A stretch of DNA of 64,000 nt from assembly GCA_020055645.1 (NCBI GenBank), contig CM034546.1, positions 124,827,875 to 124,891,874 on the forward strand, in the 5' to 3' direction. The position numbers and the translations under genes were made by a program. The notes under the pieces are model-generated. The model did not search any database and was not told the origin of the DNA. It saw nothing but the letters and a program-made list of their open reading frames with translations. Position 1 is the first letter of the stretch. Each line of letters starts with the position of its first letter. This document shows positions 38,171 through 48,954 of this stretch, piece after piece. Origin of the DNA: Tomocerus qinae. Its lineage: Eukaryota; Arthropoda; Collembola; Entomobryomorpha; Tomoceridae.

Positions 38171-39505
38171 CATGTACAGGTATACCAGTAAGTTCCAATA
38201 CACGTTTGTCGGCTAATAACTTAAAAACTAGAGCAGATAGAGATATGGGAGTACTACCATTGGAAAGATGCTGAACTAACTTAAAGATTGGTGTATGACA
38301 CATAATTATTTGAAAGTAATTAATAGTCAAAAAATAATGATGAACAAAAATTAAATTTATACATGGGAAACCATAGGGAAATGACACTCGATCTTTATTT
38401 ACTTTTGTAAGTACTTCAACTTTAGTAAACTGTTATTATCATATTCAGATAACTTTTCCGGTTCATTTTTAATCCTATTAATTGGTCTTTTGTTCTTTGC
38501 TGGCGAAGCAGTATGCTGCGAAGGAGTCGTGATTGAGAATCAATAGACCACCCACCAAGCTAATTGGGTGGCCTATTCTTCTCCAGTCACGATCCTTCAG
38601 AGCTCACTGCCCATCCAAGAACAAAAGATAAATTAACGAGGTTAAAAATGAGCTGGAAAAGTTAGCTGAATAGTGTAATAACTCTTGATCTAAGGCAATT
38701 GCTATTCAAATTATTTTCAAAAAAATAAGCTTGCCATCTCTATCATTGCACTACTTGAATTTTTTTCCAACTTTCTCACACGCAAAAGGAGTTATTTCCA
38801 TCCTCAAATGCTTTTACTATTGCCACTCTCAACTCGTCCAATTGTTTTTGGTTTGGATCTGTTTTTATCGTTTCAATAGACTGCCTCTGGACTAGACGAG
38901 GAGTTCAATCAGGGCTTAAGCGAAAGGTCGGGCACGTCCAATCCAGGTTTCTTTAAAGTTTTCATGCAGAACAATAAGACCGTAATGGACTTTTCTCCAC
39001 TGTAAAATGGTGGACCTAACCTTTCGCTTGGCCTCCTCGAAGCCCTGATTTAACTCCTCCAGACTTTTTCCTGTGGGGAATGATACGAAAATCAGTCTAT
39101 AGAAGCAATGAAAACAGATCCAAACCATAAACACTGTTTGTTCTATTAGGCGTTGGAAAATGATTCAAGTTGTGCAAGGATAGAGATGGAAAACATATTT
39201 TTTAAATAATTTAAATAGCAATTGCCTTAAGAGTTAACCGTTTACTAAAGTTGAAGTTGTAGTAACTTACAAAAGTAAATAAAGATCGAGTGTCATTTCC
39301 CTATGGTTTCCCATGTATAAATTTAATTTTTGTTCATCATTATTTTTTGACTATTAATTACTTTCAAATAATTATGTGTCATACACCAATCTTTAAGTTA
39401 GTTCAGCATCTTTCCAATGGTAGTACTCCCATATCTCTATCTGTTCTAGTTTTTAAGTTATTAGCCGACAAACGTGTATTGGAACTTACTGGTAAACCTG
39501 TACAT
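38171..39505. repeat. Large inverted duplication (about 1.3 kb, imperfect)
   Basis: The left arm (38171 to about 38770) and right arm (about 39160-39505) are near-identical reverse complements. They encode the same about 70-residue open frame outward (38387-38109 minus and 39290-39505 plus, starting MSFPYGFPCINLIF). The middle keeps weaker palindromy: tttggtttggatctg at about 38850 faces cagatccaaaccata at about 39116, and cagggctt faces aagccctg. The arms are asymmetric because the left one contains a 243-bp MITE. The translated pieces are not identified. The central minus frame (39134-38916, containing WRKVHYGLIVLHENF) faintly recalls Gr helices, so this may be an inverted duplication of a receptor fragment next to the Gr gene. 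Confidence 0.85.
38436..38678. mobile_element. TA-flanked foldback MITE (Tc1/mariner-like)
   Basis: The element is one long imperfect hairpin. About 118 bases of left arm, beginning ttatcatattcagataact, match the reverse complement of the right arm ending agttagctgaatagtgtaa at roughly 80 percent. The loop lies near ccaagctaattggg. It is flanked by TA on both sides (38434-38435 and 38679-38680). The opposite arm of the larger inverted duplication reads gtaaacggttaactcttaagg, with a single TA and no element, which is the paralogous empty site. It has no coding capacity, so it depended on a transposase encoded elsewhere. Confidence 0.8.
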
Positions 39506-40015
39506 ACCACACCATTACTGTACCGAAACTGCTTCAGAATTACTGCTGTTTTTTCCACCTCATTTCTTATATTATTATAAATGATTATCTTCTATTTATT
39601 TTCGAACTTTTCATTCATTCATTCAATTCCAATTTTAGGAAAATCCTCAATGAAAGATTAAATATCTTGTAATAAAGCAGTGGACGTTATGATTAAAAAA
39701 GTGCAACCGCTAACCGGTTTTGTACGAGTACAAGTAAGATACAAGTATACTCTATTCATATGGCAATCTCAGAACCGGAATACACAAACAAAAGGCAGCA
39801 GTGGTATTTTATAGTAGGTTTGATTGCTTGCTATGCACATAATATCACAATATTGATCTTAATACATCAGAAATTTTTTAATTGCCTATAATACACGGAG
39901 TTCGATTTTACTAATTGCTGATTACATGACGAGACAACAGCATTCAATCCCAACTTTCGTTTTCTTATATGAAACTTTCTTTTCTCATGTGCTAAATTAT
40001 ATTTATAAATGAACC
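39506..40015. other. Intergenic DNA
   Basis: About 500 bp between the inverted duplication and the small-peptide promoter. No gene or repeat is recognised. Confidence 0.5.
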
Positions 40016-40046
40016 TATATAATATTTATCGAATCTAGCAGTCAGT
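40016..40046 (+). promoter_or_regulatory. Possible core promoter of the small-peptide gene
   Basis: TATATAA at 40016 lies 28 bases before the A of a TCAGT initiator (40042-40046), the spacing typical of arthropod TATA-Inr promoters. It would give a 5' UTR of about 250 bases. The local DNA is AT-rich, so chance matches are common. Confidence 0.3.
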
Positions 40047-40293
40047 ATCATAACAGAGTAGCCAATGTTGTATTGTTGTATCATATCTTACATGTGGATG
40101 TGACCTTAAAGGAAATCGTTCTTTATCTATATCGCATAAATGCATTTCCACCCTTAGTACTAGAGACATTTATCAATTCGACTCGTAGCCTTCAATAAAA
40201 GTTACAAATCTTAGACTTTTTATTGTAAATAATTGAAACTAAAATTAGCTTTTATTTATTACTAACAAATATTTGGAAAAGATAAAATCCGAA

Positions 40294-40621
40294 ATGAAAT
40301 CTATTACAGTGCTTATTACTCTGACATTACTTCTATCGACATCTCTTTTCGTGTATCAAGGTACAGTAATAATAAATCATTGTCACTTTTAGCAATAATT
40401 TTGACATGTATCAGAAGTAAAATTATTTATTTTATGACTTAATAAATATTTTATGTTAGTTAACTGCAGGCAGATGTGCTATTACACACAATGTCGCAAC
40501 ACAAAACATCGATGGCGAAAATGTCAAGATTATTACAGAGAATTCAGTAAAGATCCGCATGGGTGTCAAACAAACTATGCACGCTATTTTTGCTGTATTT
40601 AGAATTCCTTTACCGTTTTGA
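40294..40621 (+). CDS. Small secreted peptide, 2 exons
   Basis: No family is recognised. Exon 1 (40294-40360) encodes a classical signal peptide, MKSITVLITLTLLLSTSLF. It ends at a consensus donor (caag/gtacagt) in phase 1. A 109-bp intron ends in ctgcag, and exon 2 (40470-40621) continues in frame to TGA, giving 72 residues in all. The predicted mature part is about 50 residues, starts near GRCAITHN and has only one cysteine, so it is not a disulphide-rich peptide. It contains no obvious dibasic neuropeptide cleavage array. An AATAAA at 40691, 70 bases past the stop, is well placed for polyadenylation. The combination of signal peptide, good splice sites, poly(A) signal and upstream TATA-Inr makes a real gene likely. 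The function is unknown; a secreted effector, antimicrobial or cuticular peptide are only possibilities. Confidence 0.55.
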
Positions 40622-40973
40622 TATTTTCTAAAAATTGTTAAGCTTAGTAATGATTCAATGTAAAAATGTAAATGTAAGAATTTTTTGAGTAATAAATCAG
40701 CAAAAAAGTGAATTCTTTCAGATGATAATTGAATGAATAATTCGAAAAATCAATTACGCAGTAAATTAAACCGATTTTAATCAAGAGAATATAATTAGTG
40801 GCTTTAGTAAGTACTTTTAAATTAATAAAATTCATGATTGAAATGCATTTGCATAATGAAAACGTGGTAAAATCATTAAAAGGGTGTATTTTCGTAACAG
40901 ATAAATTATATAATGTACTCATACAAAATTTTAATAAAATAACAGACATTAAATAATGAAAATTTTAATTTCT

Positions 40974-42392
40974 TTATCGTGGGGATTTATAACCTCCTGT
41001 AAGACCATCTTTTGTCAAAACAACTTGCCACAGATTGAGTTTTCTAGATCTGAAAAGGGCAGCAGAAGTGCATAGATAATACATCCACATTCGGTAAAAT
41101 GTTTTTCCATAAGAAGATTCCAATTGGGGCCATGCCTTGTCAAAATTATCCCGCCAAGCATTAAGAGTTTTAGAATAATCGAATCCAAAATTATGCCAGT
41201 CTTCAATGATGAAGAGTCCATTTGTACATTCAGCGATATGTGCTTGTTGAGGTAGACTTCCTCCAGGGAAAATGTATTTGTGAGCCCAGGGTTCACACAA
41301 AGGGACATCTGTGTGGTTGACGCCGATAGAATGGAGGAGAAAAATTCCTTCGTCCACCAGACAGCGATGTGCCACTTGGATGAAATTTCGGTAATTCTTA
41401 TGACCAACATGTTCCATCATCCCAATGCAAACCACCCGATCGAATTTCTCATTTAGATCTCTGTAGTCCATCAATCTAAATTCAACGGGTAGATTTGCAC
41501 AACGTTCCCTCGCCAATTTGATTTGTTCCTTGGAGATATTAACACCAACCACAGAAACGCCACAATTTTCCGCCAAATATTTTGCCAGACCTCCCCATCC
41601 ACAGCCAAGATCCAAAACTCTCATCCCAGGCTTCAACATTAATTTCCTAGCAATCAAAGACATTTTGTCTTGTTGGGCCTCTGACAAAGTCTTGGCTGTT
41701 CTCCAATAGGCACAAGTGTAGTTCATCGATGAGTCAAGCATCGCTTCGAATAAATCATTTCCTAAAACAGATTCAAATAGATTTATAATTAAATGATAAA
41801 TATATTTTCAATTCACCCCCAAAATGTCAACACATTTTTGCCAACACCTTAACATATTCTAATGTTATTATAACTTAACCTACTCATGTATAATAAATGT
41901 TGTGACAAAAAGGTGTTGACAATTTGGGATTCTCCCGTATTTTCACCTCAATAAAAGTTTTAAATAATTTAAGTTTTTTTAACCTGCGTCGTAATGTTGC
42001 TCTGCCACTTCAAGAGACTCAGTCCTAGACTGCAAATTGAAATACGGTTGGATGTAGCTTTCAATATGCTCGCATTTTTTGTACAGTTTTGATTTCATGG
42101 TTCTGTAGAACATTTCTTCAACATCCTGACAATCAATCCAGCCTTCCATGTACATTTCTCCCTGTCCAAGGGAGCCATAAGTGGCTAATCTTGCATAATA
42201 GTCTTTATTGTGCACTTGAATATCCCAAGGGTTAGGCCCATTTATTTGAATCCCAGCTACCTCAAGAAACGTACGTTTGATATATGCCTCTACGAACGGA
42301 GAAAATATCTTCAGAATTTGGAATTGGATTCTCTTGAAAATTCCAACTATTCTCGCAATAAGCGAAAATAACAAGGATTCAAATATCAACAT
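40974..42392 (-). CDS. cfa: Cyclopropane-fatty-acyl-phospholipid synthase (bacterial type), 2 exons
   Basis: This enzyme transfers a methylene group from S-adenosylmethionine to the double bond of unsaturated acyl chains in membrane phospholipids. Exons 42392-41984 and 41761-40974 are joined by a phase-1 GT-AG intron of 222 bp that falls inside HYDAG-NDLF, a continuous motif in bacterial enzymes, so the splice is certain. The product is 398 residues; E. coli Cfa is 382. The N-terminal lipid-binding part includes GIQINGPNPWDIQV (about 47-60). The SAM-binding loop is VLDLGCGWGG (185-194). Conserved catalytic positions are C153, E253 (MMEHVG), H280 and Y332 (HNFGFDY), matching E. coli C139, E239, H266 and Y317. 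The position of E. coli C354 is Ser369 here, with a Cys two residues earlier. A hydrophobic N-terminus (about 3-17) is extra. Similarity to the E. coli type is strong over the whole length, which suggests transfer from bacteria followed by intron gain. Confidence 0.95.
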
Positions 42393-43076
42393 TTTTCTAA
42401 TTTCAAAGCGTGGAAATAAGTTTTAATTTAGTATTGATATGACTATTGATATTGAGAAGACTGCTTGCTTCTCAAAACTAAATCCTTTTTGTTCAATTCA
42501 ATGATTTAAATACATTCTGGAAATGTTTTATTTGTAGATTGTCGGTATATACTTTTGTCGCCTCCAGAGACAATTTTAATTAAGGGTCAACTAGATTATA
42601 ATATTGTCCTTTACCTTTTCTACTATTTACTATCATGCATATGCATGTACGATATTAAACCACACATTCAGACAATTTAAGCCTTTGTTCCATATTACTA
42701 TATAATGGTTCTGATTCATATAATATGGTCTACTTATCTATAATATGGAAAAGGATTTCGGTGCTTATAATAATTCTACTTATGCTTTTATATAATTCTG
42801 TTCTTTGCTCTCTATATCTTTTCCACTCTCGTATTATTTTGCCTCAAGAAGTATCCTACAAATTTTGAGAGTAATACCTTCTTAGCAATTGGTATCAAAC
42901 ACTTATATAGTAATAGTAACAATCTACTATATCGTAATATAATATGATATTATTATGTTTCCCCCTACAGTTTTCGTGTACGTGAGTGCTCCTTATACAT
43001 GACAAAATTCTTGGCCAAGGCAAAGTCTATCTAAAACAATCGAATTTAGTATGTACAAAGTATGAAATATATTTCG
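42393..43076. other. Intergenic DNA upstream of CFA synthase
   Basis: About 680 bp of AT-rich DNA that should contain the promoter of the CFA synthase gene. No clear core element, gene or repeat is recognised. Confidence 0.5.
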
Positions 43077-43084
43077 GATGATAA

Positions 43085-43587
43085 CAGGGAACAAAAAATG
43101 ACCTTTTTTGCCTTTTTTATGAAAAAGGTAGAAGTATGATTTTTAAAAAGCAGTCTTTTTTACCTTTTACCCGAAATGCTTAAGCTTAAAAAGGTCATTT
43201 GATTGCATTGCTATGTAAATTATTACTCATTGTCAGTCACTACTCGGCAATGATATTAATAACGGTTCAGTCATTCAGTCAGACAGCTTCAATAATTACG
43301 ATTCCTAACTACTTTCTTAAATTCTACTATCTAAGAGTGATTTAGTGTTATTCAATACAGATGGGACAAAAAAGCACGTCTTTTTGCCTTTTTTATAAAA
43401 AAGGTAGGATTAAGTTATAAAAAAAGCAGTCCTTTTTTGTCTTTTTACCTTTTTTGATGTATCAATTCGCCCCAGTGCGCCATTTACTTCTACTTTACAT
43501 GTAAATAAGATAAAAAGGACATGCTTTTTTAGAAAAAGGAGTACATTTTACCTTTTTGTAAAAAATGAGTATCTTTTTTGACCCCTG
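43085..43587. mobile_element. Non-autonomous DNA transposon (hAT-like MITE), 503 bp
   Basis: The ends are inverted repeats: the left starts cagggaacaaaaaatga, and the right, reverse-complemented, starts caggggtcaaaaaagat. A perfect 8-bp direct repeat, gatgataa, flanks it at 43077-43084 and 43588-43595. The interior is made of ccttttt and aaaaagg runs that can fold on themselves and has no coding capacity. CAGGG-type ends and an 8-bp duplication fit the hAT superfamily. Confidence 0.82.
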
Positions 43588-43595
43588 GATGATAA

Positions 43596-44860
43596 CTAGG
43601 CCTACATAAATGGTAACCAAATGAATTGGCTCCTTAATTCTTCAAAGTCGAAAGTAACTCTAAATACTCTTACACTTAAGCATAATATTATTGCTTATAT
43701 GTATAGTTAGGTTACGTTACATGCTATATTTTTCCTTTAAAGTTTAGAGTTTTGATGGTCACAAGACTGTTACATGGGTCAGAGTACCCTTAGTAGACAA
43801 TAAATTGTAAATCCTTTTTGCATTAAATAAGTATTTATAGACTTATGAACCCAAAATCTAAACCCGAACAGGTGCAACAAAAAAGTAAGGAATAGAAAGC
43901 TGAAGTGCTTAAAATGCTCATGTTCATATAAACTGGAGCCTGGAATATAATTTAATAAACAGGTGGAAAAGTAACAATAGCAAGTAAATATGGATTGGAG
44001 AATTTGAGCCCCATTGATGATTATGATACCATTTACTCAGCCTCCGTGTTGAATATTATATTTAATAATTGTTTCAACCAAACAACCGCATTGCTTGTTT
44101 ATATGGAATGTATGCTCTGCTCCCATTTTGGGTCAACAATTGTCAACAGAAACCTTTTACAAAAATACAGTAGAAGACCATTCCGCCGAAAAAGAGTTTT
44201 CAATATTTATAAATAGCCGTAGCCAAATATTCACACAAATAGATTGGATTTCAAGAAATCACAACTGCCGATGACCTGCCAGTGTATCTATAATATAAAC
44301 GTCATCGAAATGTATGTTGTATGTTTGTGTGTACGGATGTAATGTTATGAATGTTATTACTCGGCCACCGTACCGTTATTTCAAAATGTATTAACAACAC
44401 AGTTTGATTTATTTGCTAAAGATGCTAAATTCCATCCAGATAGAACTTGGTTTTATGTATACACGCTTGCGCGGTGATAAAATTATGAAAGTCACTGTTG
44501 TGAGACGTGGTAGTTGAAATTCTTTCTTTCAAATTTAATATACCGTGCCGTGACCTCATTTTATACGCAGGAAAGTTTAAAAGGCTATTCACATTAAAAC
44601 TATATTTTTTTCAATTCGCAAATGGTTTTAAGCTAATAGGAGGTTAAATTAAAAATGTTATACGTCTTAAATAGAAAAGCTATATCCATTCTTAAATAGA
44701 AAATAATCAGAGCGAGATGAAGTGGTAAACAATTTTTTTTATTTCAAATGTGTACGTTTTGAATCTGCCACTTATGTGTTATAGAGATTTGTTATCTTAA
44801 AATTATGACTTCTAATATGACGTCACAAATCGTGATGATGATAGGATTAGGATTAGGAAG
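43596..44860. other. Intergenic DNA, no gene recognised
   Basis: About 1.26 kb of AT-rich DNA. A 73-codon + frame at 43995-44216 has no recognisable motif, start context or splice partners. The short ggattaggattagg at about 44844 is too brief to be telomeric. Confidence 0.5.
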
Positions 44861-44862
44861 AG

Positions 44863-45085
44863 CAAGGTACTTCAAATAAATACCATGACGACCTAACAAG
44901 GTATGCTTATAGTTTTTAAAAAAATCTCTCAGAACCACTAATGGGGATCAAGGAGAAGGAGCCATAGAGCATTACTCAATGGCATAGGGACGCCTGTACG
45001 TTTCCCCCGTAAGTGGTTCTGAGTAAATTTCAATCCCCATTATCAGCATACCTTGTTAGGTAGCCATGGTGTTTAAAGTACCTTG
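44863..45085. repeat. Foldback repeat with two nested inverted arms
   Basis: The outer arms caaggtactt...aaggtatgct (44863-44906) and agcatacctt...aagtaccttg (45045-45085) are imperfect reverse complements of about 43 bases. Inner arms ctcagaaccact (44928) and agtggttctgag (45012), plus atggggat (44941) and atccccat (45033), continue the fold. The layout is that of a small foldback MITE. No clear target-site duplication was found. Confidence 0.72.
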
Positions 45086-46990
45086 AGGAAGAGTATAAGT
45101 AGCCCTTAAAAAGTTTAGGTGGGTGAATATTTATGAATATAGAATATTTCTTTAATGTGATTCCATTTTCGTAGGTCATAGTCATGAATGTCATGGGAGT
45201 TGACATTTTCCTTGCATTGACACTATACAACCGTAGTATATGTAATTAGTTCAAAATTTTCTAAAACTTCAGCGTATTACGACCAAGGGCCAATATTTTT
45301 GTGTTGGAATTTCATTGTGACTATCGGTACTTACTCTGGTCACCCATTATGGTCACATTTTTGACTTGGGGTATAATGTTACGCCTACGTTACTCTGACT
45401 CATCATTATGCATACTGCCAAGCTTAGATGTAAGCATCCCATCAATTATACCCAACATCCCCATCCAGGTGTATGAATTGGCTGAAAGGGATGTGTTGGT
45501 GATGGCTGTAATGGTCAATGGTACTTTATTTGGAAACTGGCGATGGGCTGTATTAGATGGATTACTTTATTTGAATATTGGTGGTGGGCTGGATAAGATG
45601 TTAACCTTTTCTTGGGGTTTGGTGAGGATGGAATGGATGGGGTTGGGTGTTCCATCTTTTGCATTGGATGGGATGTTTACCAACAACTTACATCTATGCT
45701 GCAAATTGTTATTCTGTTTTATCCGACCAAGCAAATAAACTGCTTCCCTTCACGCACCAGGTGGGTGACGGAAATAAGTTTCTGAAATACATTCTATCCA
45801 TCTTACAATATTGCCCCGGAATACACACTAGCTTTATTTATAACAGGGCCTGGGCCCTGTGACCGGCTAGTAAACAATAAAAACATTGTCTATCCATTGA
45901 CATAATTGACACTACTCTCTAGTCACTTGTTTTTCGTTATGGTCTGATGCCTTGATAAATACATTTAATTTTTTTTATGTGGAATAACCTTTAGCATTAC
46001 TTGCATGCTCAAAATTACAATATTTTGTTTTTCATAAGTTCTATTTTATCAACATTTGATTTAGCAAATGATTTATTTCAACTTAAGCTTTTTAAAGAAA
46101 TGTACTCGAAAATGATCACAAAAATGACTTTGAAATCGAGATGGACTTGAACAATTGCAGACACATTGTTAAAACAGGACTAGAGCCCATGCAGGTGTGT
46201 AAATCAGTCTTGTACTGTACACTAAATAGAATTCCATACATAGTACAAGCTAGTGGGAAATGTATTTAGTTGTAAAATGAATCAGTTTTCGGTGTAAATC
46301 CTCCTAAGGTTAATATTCCATTTATTTATTATTGGGCTGTTTTAGTAGAAACCGACAAACGTCACAATGTCTTTCATGTTCCAATATTTCCTTAAAATTT
46401 TTGAGAAATTCGTCCCTTCACCTTTTGTGGAAATAAAAATACTAACTGAACTGGAACTTTGGAACTGGCTTTTAGCGGCTGAACAGTAAAGTAGGCTCTG
46501 GCTTGGCTGCTGAAATACCGAAAAAGGACGCTCTTATGCATCACACCGTTACCTACCGTTGTTCATTACAATTCATTTGTAACGGTAGATAGACTATATC
46601 CTGACTTCGGAAAAGCATGCGATAGCTTAGGTATACAAAGGGGGAAAGTTTAATTCATGATCAGTTTTTTCGTCGCAGCCTTTCCCATTGAATTGAAATA
46701 CAAAATAAAATAGGTTGATTTTTGTCGATCTTGAAGATTTTTTGAAAAAACGAACGGCAAATTCGTGGAATAAAGGTATTTATTCTTTTTGATTCTGTTC
46801 TTACTATTTGGGTTTTTATGTACGTGCTAAAAAAGTATTGATTGTTTGTCATTAGTCATTTGTAATGGCCATTTAGCAATATTCAATATTCAGTTATTTT
46901 TGGAGCTATTTTCAACTTTTATGACTTTTTCAAACTTTCGCCAAAAAGTTTGAGTTTAGCTGTAGAGCATTTTTTTTGATAAATGTAGTA
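45086..46990. other. Intergenic DNA, unassigned open frames only
   Basis: About 1.9 kb. A 145-codon + frame at 45301-45738 lies in slightly GC-richer DNA with gatgg-rich runs near 45620-45680. It resembles no family I know, and its composition suggests a decayed repeat. The final part (about 46860-47026) is presumably the promoter of the SDE2 gene. No clear core motif is seen. Confidence 0.45.
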
Positions 46991-47026
46991 AAATTATCCG
47001 AAAAATAATTAATTGAAAATTTCACT

Positions 47027-47827
47027 ATGATTGTGCAGGTACATATATTCATAAGATCCAAATTGAAGATGGAAGTTATTGCTTACAAAGGAGGATACTC
47101 AGCTGAAATAAGGAATTATTCCGCCACGCCTGATTTGCATCAGAGAATTACAGAGGAATTAAAAAAGATTGGCATAATTGACTTTTATTTGTGTCGTAAT
47201 GGAAAACTGCTGCGAGACCTTCCAATTATTTGCCAAAGTGATGTACCTATTATTGCAATTTCAAGATTGCTGGGTGGAAAAGGTGGTTTTGGTTCGATGT
47301 TGAGAGCCATTGGGGCACAGATAGAAAAAACAACAAATAGAGATGCTTGTCGGGATTTGTCTGGACGGAGACTCAGAGATATCAATGAAGAACAACGTTT
47401 GAAGAGATGGTTTGCCAAACAGTCGGAACGAGAACAAGAAAAAATCGAAGCGAAAAAGCGTAAGCTAGAAAAGTTGAAGCAGATTACCGAAGGGCCCCCT
47501 CTGCCAAAAGTTGACGACCCAGAATATAATAAGCAAAGAGCTGAAATGGCTGATAAGGTCTACGCAGCGGTGGATTATGGATTTGAAGCTTCTGGTAGTT
47601 CAAAATCTTCGGCTTCCGCTGCAGTTGATCCAGGAACATCTTCAGATTCAAGTGACAGTAAGGAAGTGGTAACTCCAATCCCCTCTATGTCTAAAGTTGT
47701 CAAGGATGACGAACCTGCACCCAAAAAAATCAAGAAATTCATGATGGATGATGATTTAGACTCAGACTGCAGTAGTGACAGCGACTCCGGTGAAGAACAA
47801 GCTTCAAAAGCTGTGGCGTTGTCTTAG
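47027..47827 (+). CDS. SDE2: SDE2-like splicing / genome-maintenance regulator
   Basis: SDE2 proteins are made as a ubiquitin-like fold fused to a conserved C-terminal domain. In yeast and human, cleavage after a diglycine releases the C-terminal part, which acts in pre-mRNA splicing and, in human, also in replication stress control. Here residues about 15-80 form the ubiquitin-like part and G83-G84 precede KGGFGSMLRAIGAQI, the hallmark site. The SDE2 domain follows (TNRDACRDLSGRRLRDIN, about 103-120), then a basic coiled coil (about 125-155), an acidic serine-rich tail and a KKIKK basic patch (about 233-237). The 266-residue, single-exon protein is shorter than human SDE2 (about 450) and lacks a visible SAP domain. 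The start may be the ATG at 47069 (MEVIAYKGG), which better matches family length; the upstream ATG at 47027 adds 14 residues. Confidence 0.95.
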   Translation: MIVQVHIFIRSKLKMEVIAYKGGYSAEIRNYSATPDLHQRITEELKKIGIIDFYLCRNGKLLRDLPIICQSDVPIIAISRLLGGKGGFGSMLRAIGAQIEKTTNRDACRDLSGRRLRDINEEQRLKRWFAKQSEREQEKIEAKKRKLEKLKQITEGPPLPKVDDPEYNKQRAEMADKVYAAVDYGFEASGSSKSSASAAVDPGTSSDSSDSKEVVTPIPSMSKVVKDDEPAPKKIKKFMMDDDLDSDCSSDSDSGEEQASKAVALS

Positions 47828-48840
47828 GTAGTCCAAATAATTTATTTGTACCAATACCAACTACAATTAAATAATAACATTGACATTACGGCTAATTGCA
47901 ATTTTCCAGTTCCATTAGTAATAGTCATAAAATACATACCAAAATTAATTGAATTATTTATTTAAACTTTATTTTACTTTTCGTCTTATTCCTCATATTC
48001 ATTAATGTTCTTATTTCGTGCTAATTAACGCAAACAAATTAAAACAGGATTTACATGTATTTAAAGAATTTATCAATATGGTATATAAAATCTTGTATCG
48101 TACAGATGTAAAATATCCGTTGCGTATAAAAATAATACTACTTTCTTAATAGTAATAAGTATGTTCACCTTTTTACGAAGTGAATATTTTTATAGTAAAT
48201 ACATTTTTACTTATTTTTTTTTCAATGCGGAAGTTTCTGTTTTGAAACAGTTTGTATCAAAATTCATACAAGTAAATAACATCGAATTAAAGCATAATAT
48301 TTATTGCTCAAACACATTTCGTCATCTTGTTCTACTCTGACGTGTAATAATATTGCTATTTGATGCTATAGAACATATTTTTGCAATAAATTTTCAATTT
48401 GAACTAACTAATATACGTGTATTACATGATTATTTAATAATATTTTAATAGTTTCAGGTGCCGTTCTGGCTATAAAAAATATATGTCTTAATTGAAATGA
48501 AGTTTTCCTCGTATTCCGATTTAGCATATATTGGCTCCTATTATATACTTAGACTTAGAAGTAATAATATATTTAGTTAGAAAAGAATATGTAACTGTAT
48601 GAAATGGCCATATAAGATGATTTCAGTATAATATATTATTACTTGAAATTCAATAGTGGATTTGCTAGTATATTGAGAATATAGTTTTATTAAGGTGCCA
48701 CTAATAATATAGTGTGCTAAATCATTTTAGGCAAGTAGTCCAACGAATGAGACACGCACTCACGTACACATGCATAGTGCCGTATCATTTTATTTTGTAC
48801 ACTTATTAAGTAGCGGAGCTGCTTTATAGGAATGCCTGAT
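47828..48840. other. Intergenic DNA downstream of SDE2
   Basis: About 1 kb of AT-rich DNA, with the expected 3' UTR near its start. No further gene or repeat is recognised. Confidence 0.5.
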
Positions 48841-48876
48841 CTGTCTGTCTGTCTGTCTGTCCGTCCGTCTGTCTGT
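48841..48876. repeat. CTGT/CCGT microsatellite
   Basis: A tetranucleotide run of CTGT with two CCGT variants, about nine units, immediately before gttagcacgataaatcaagaac and the 131-bp tandem repeat. Confidence 0.9.
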
Positions 48877-48954
48877 TAGCACGATAAATCAAGAACGGTT
48901 TGAGATAACCAGTTCAAACTTTCTGAACATAATTTAGGGATAAAAACTGAGGTC

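Noticed and set aside
41015-41410. 131-codon minus frame inside the CFA synthase exon
   Set aside because: It is a shadow in another frame of a clearly coding exon.
43995-44216. 73-codon + strand frame
   Set aside because: No motif, no splice partners, AT-rich context; within chance expectation.
44840-44860. Telomere-like TTAGG repeats
   Set aside because: Only two imperfect units are present, too few to suggest an interstitial telomere.
45301-45738. 145-codon + strand frame
   Set aside because: No recognisable family. The gatgg-rich composition suggests a decayed repeat. I left it as an unassigned region because no independent gene signal supports it.
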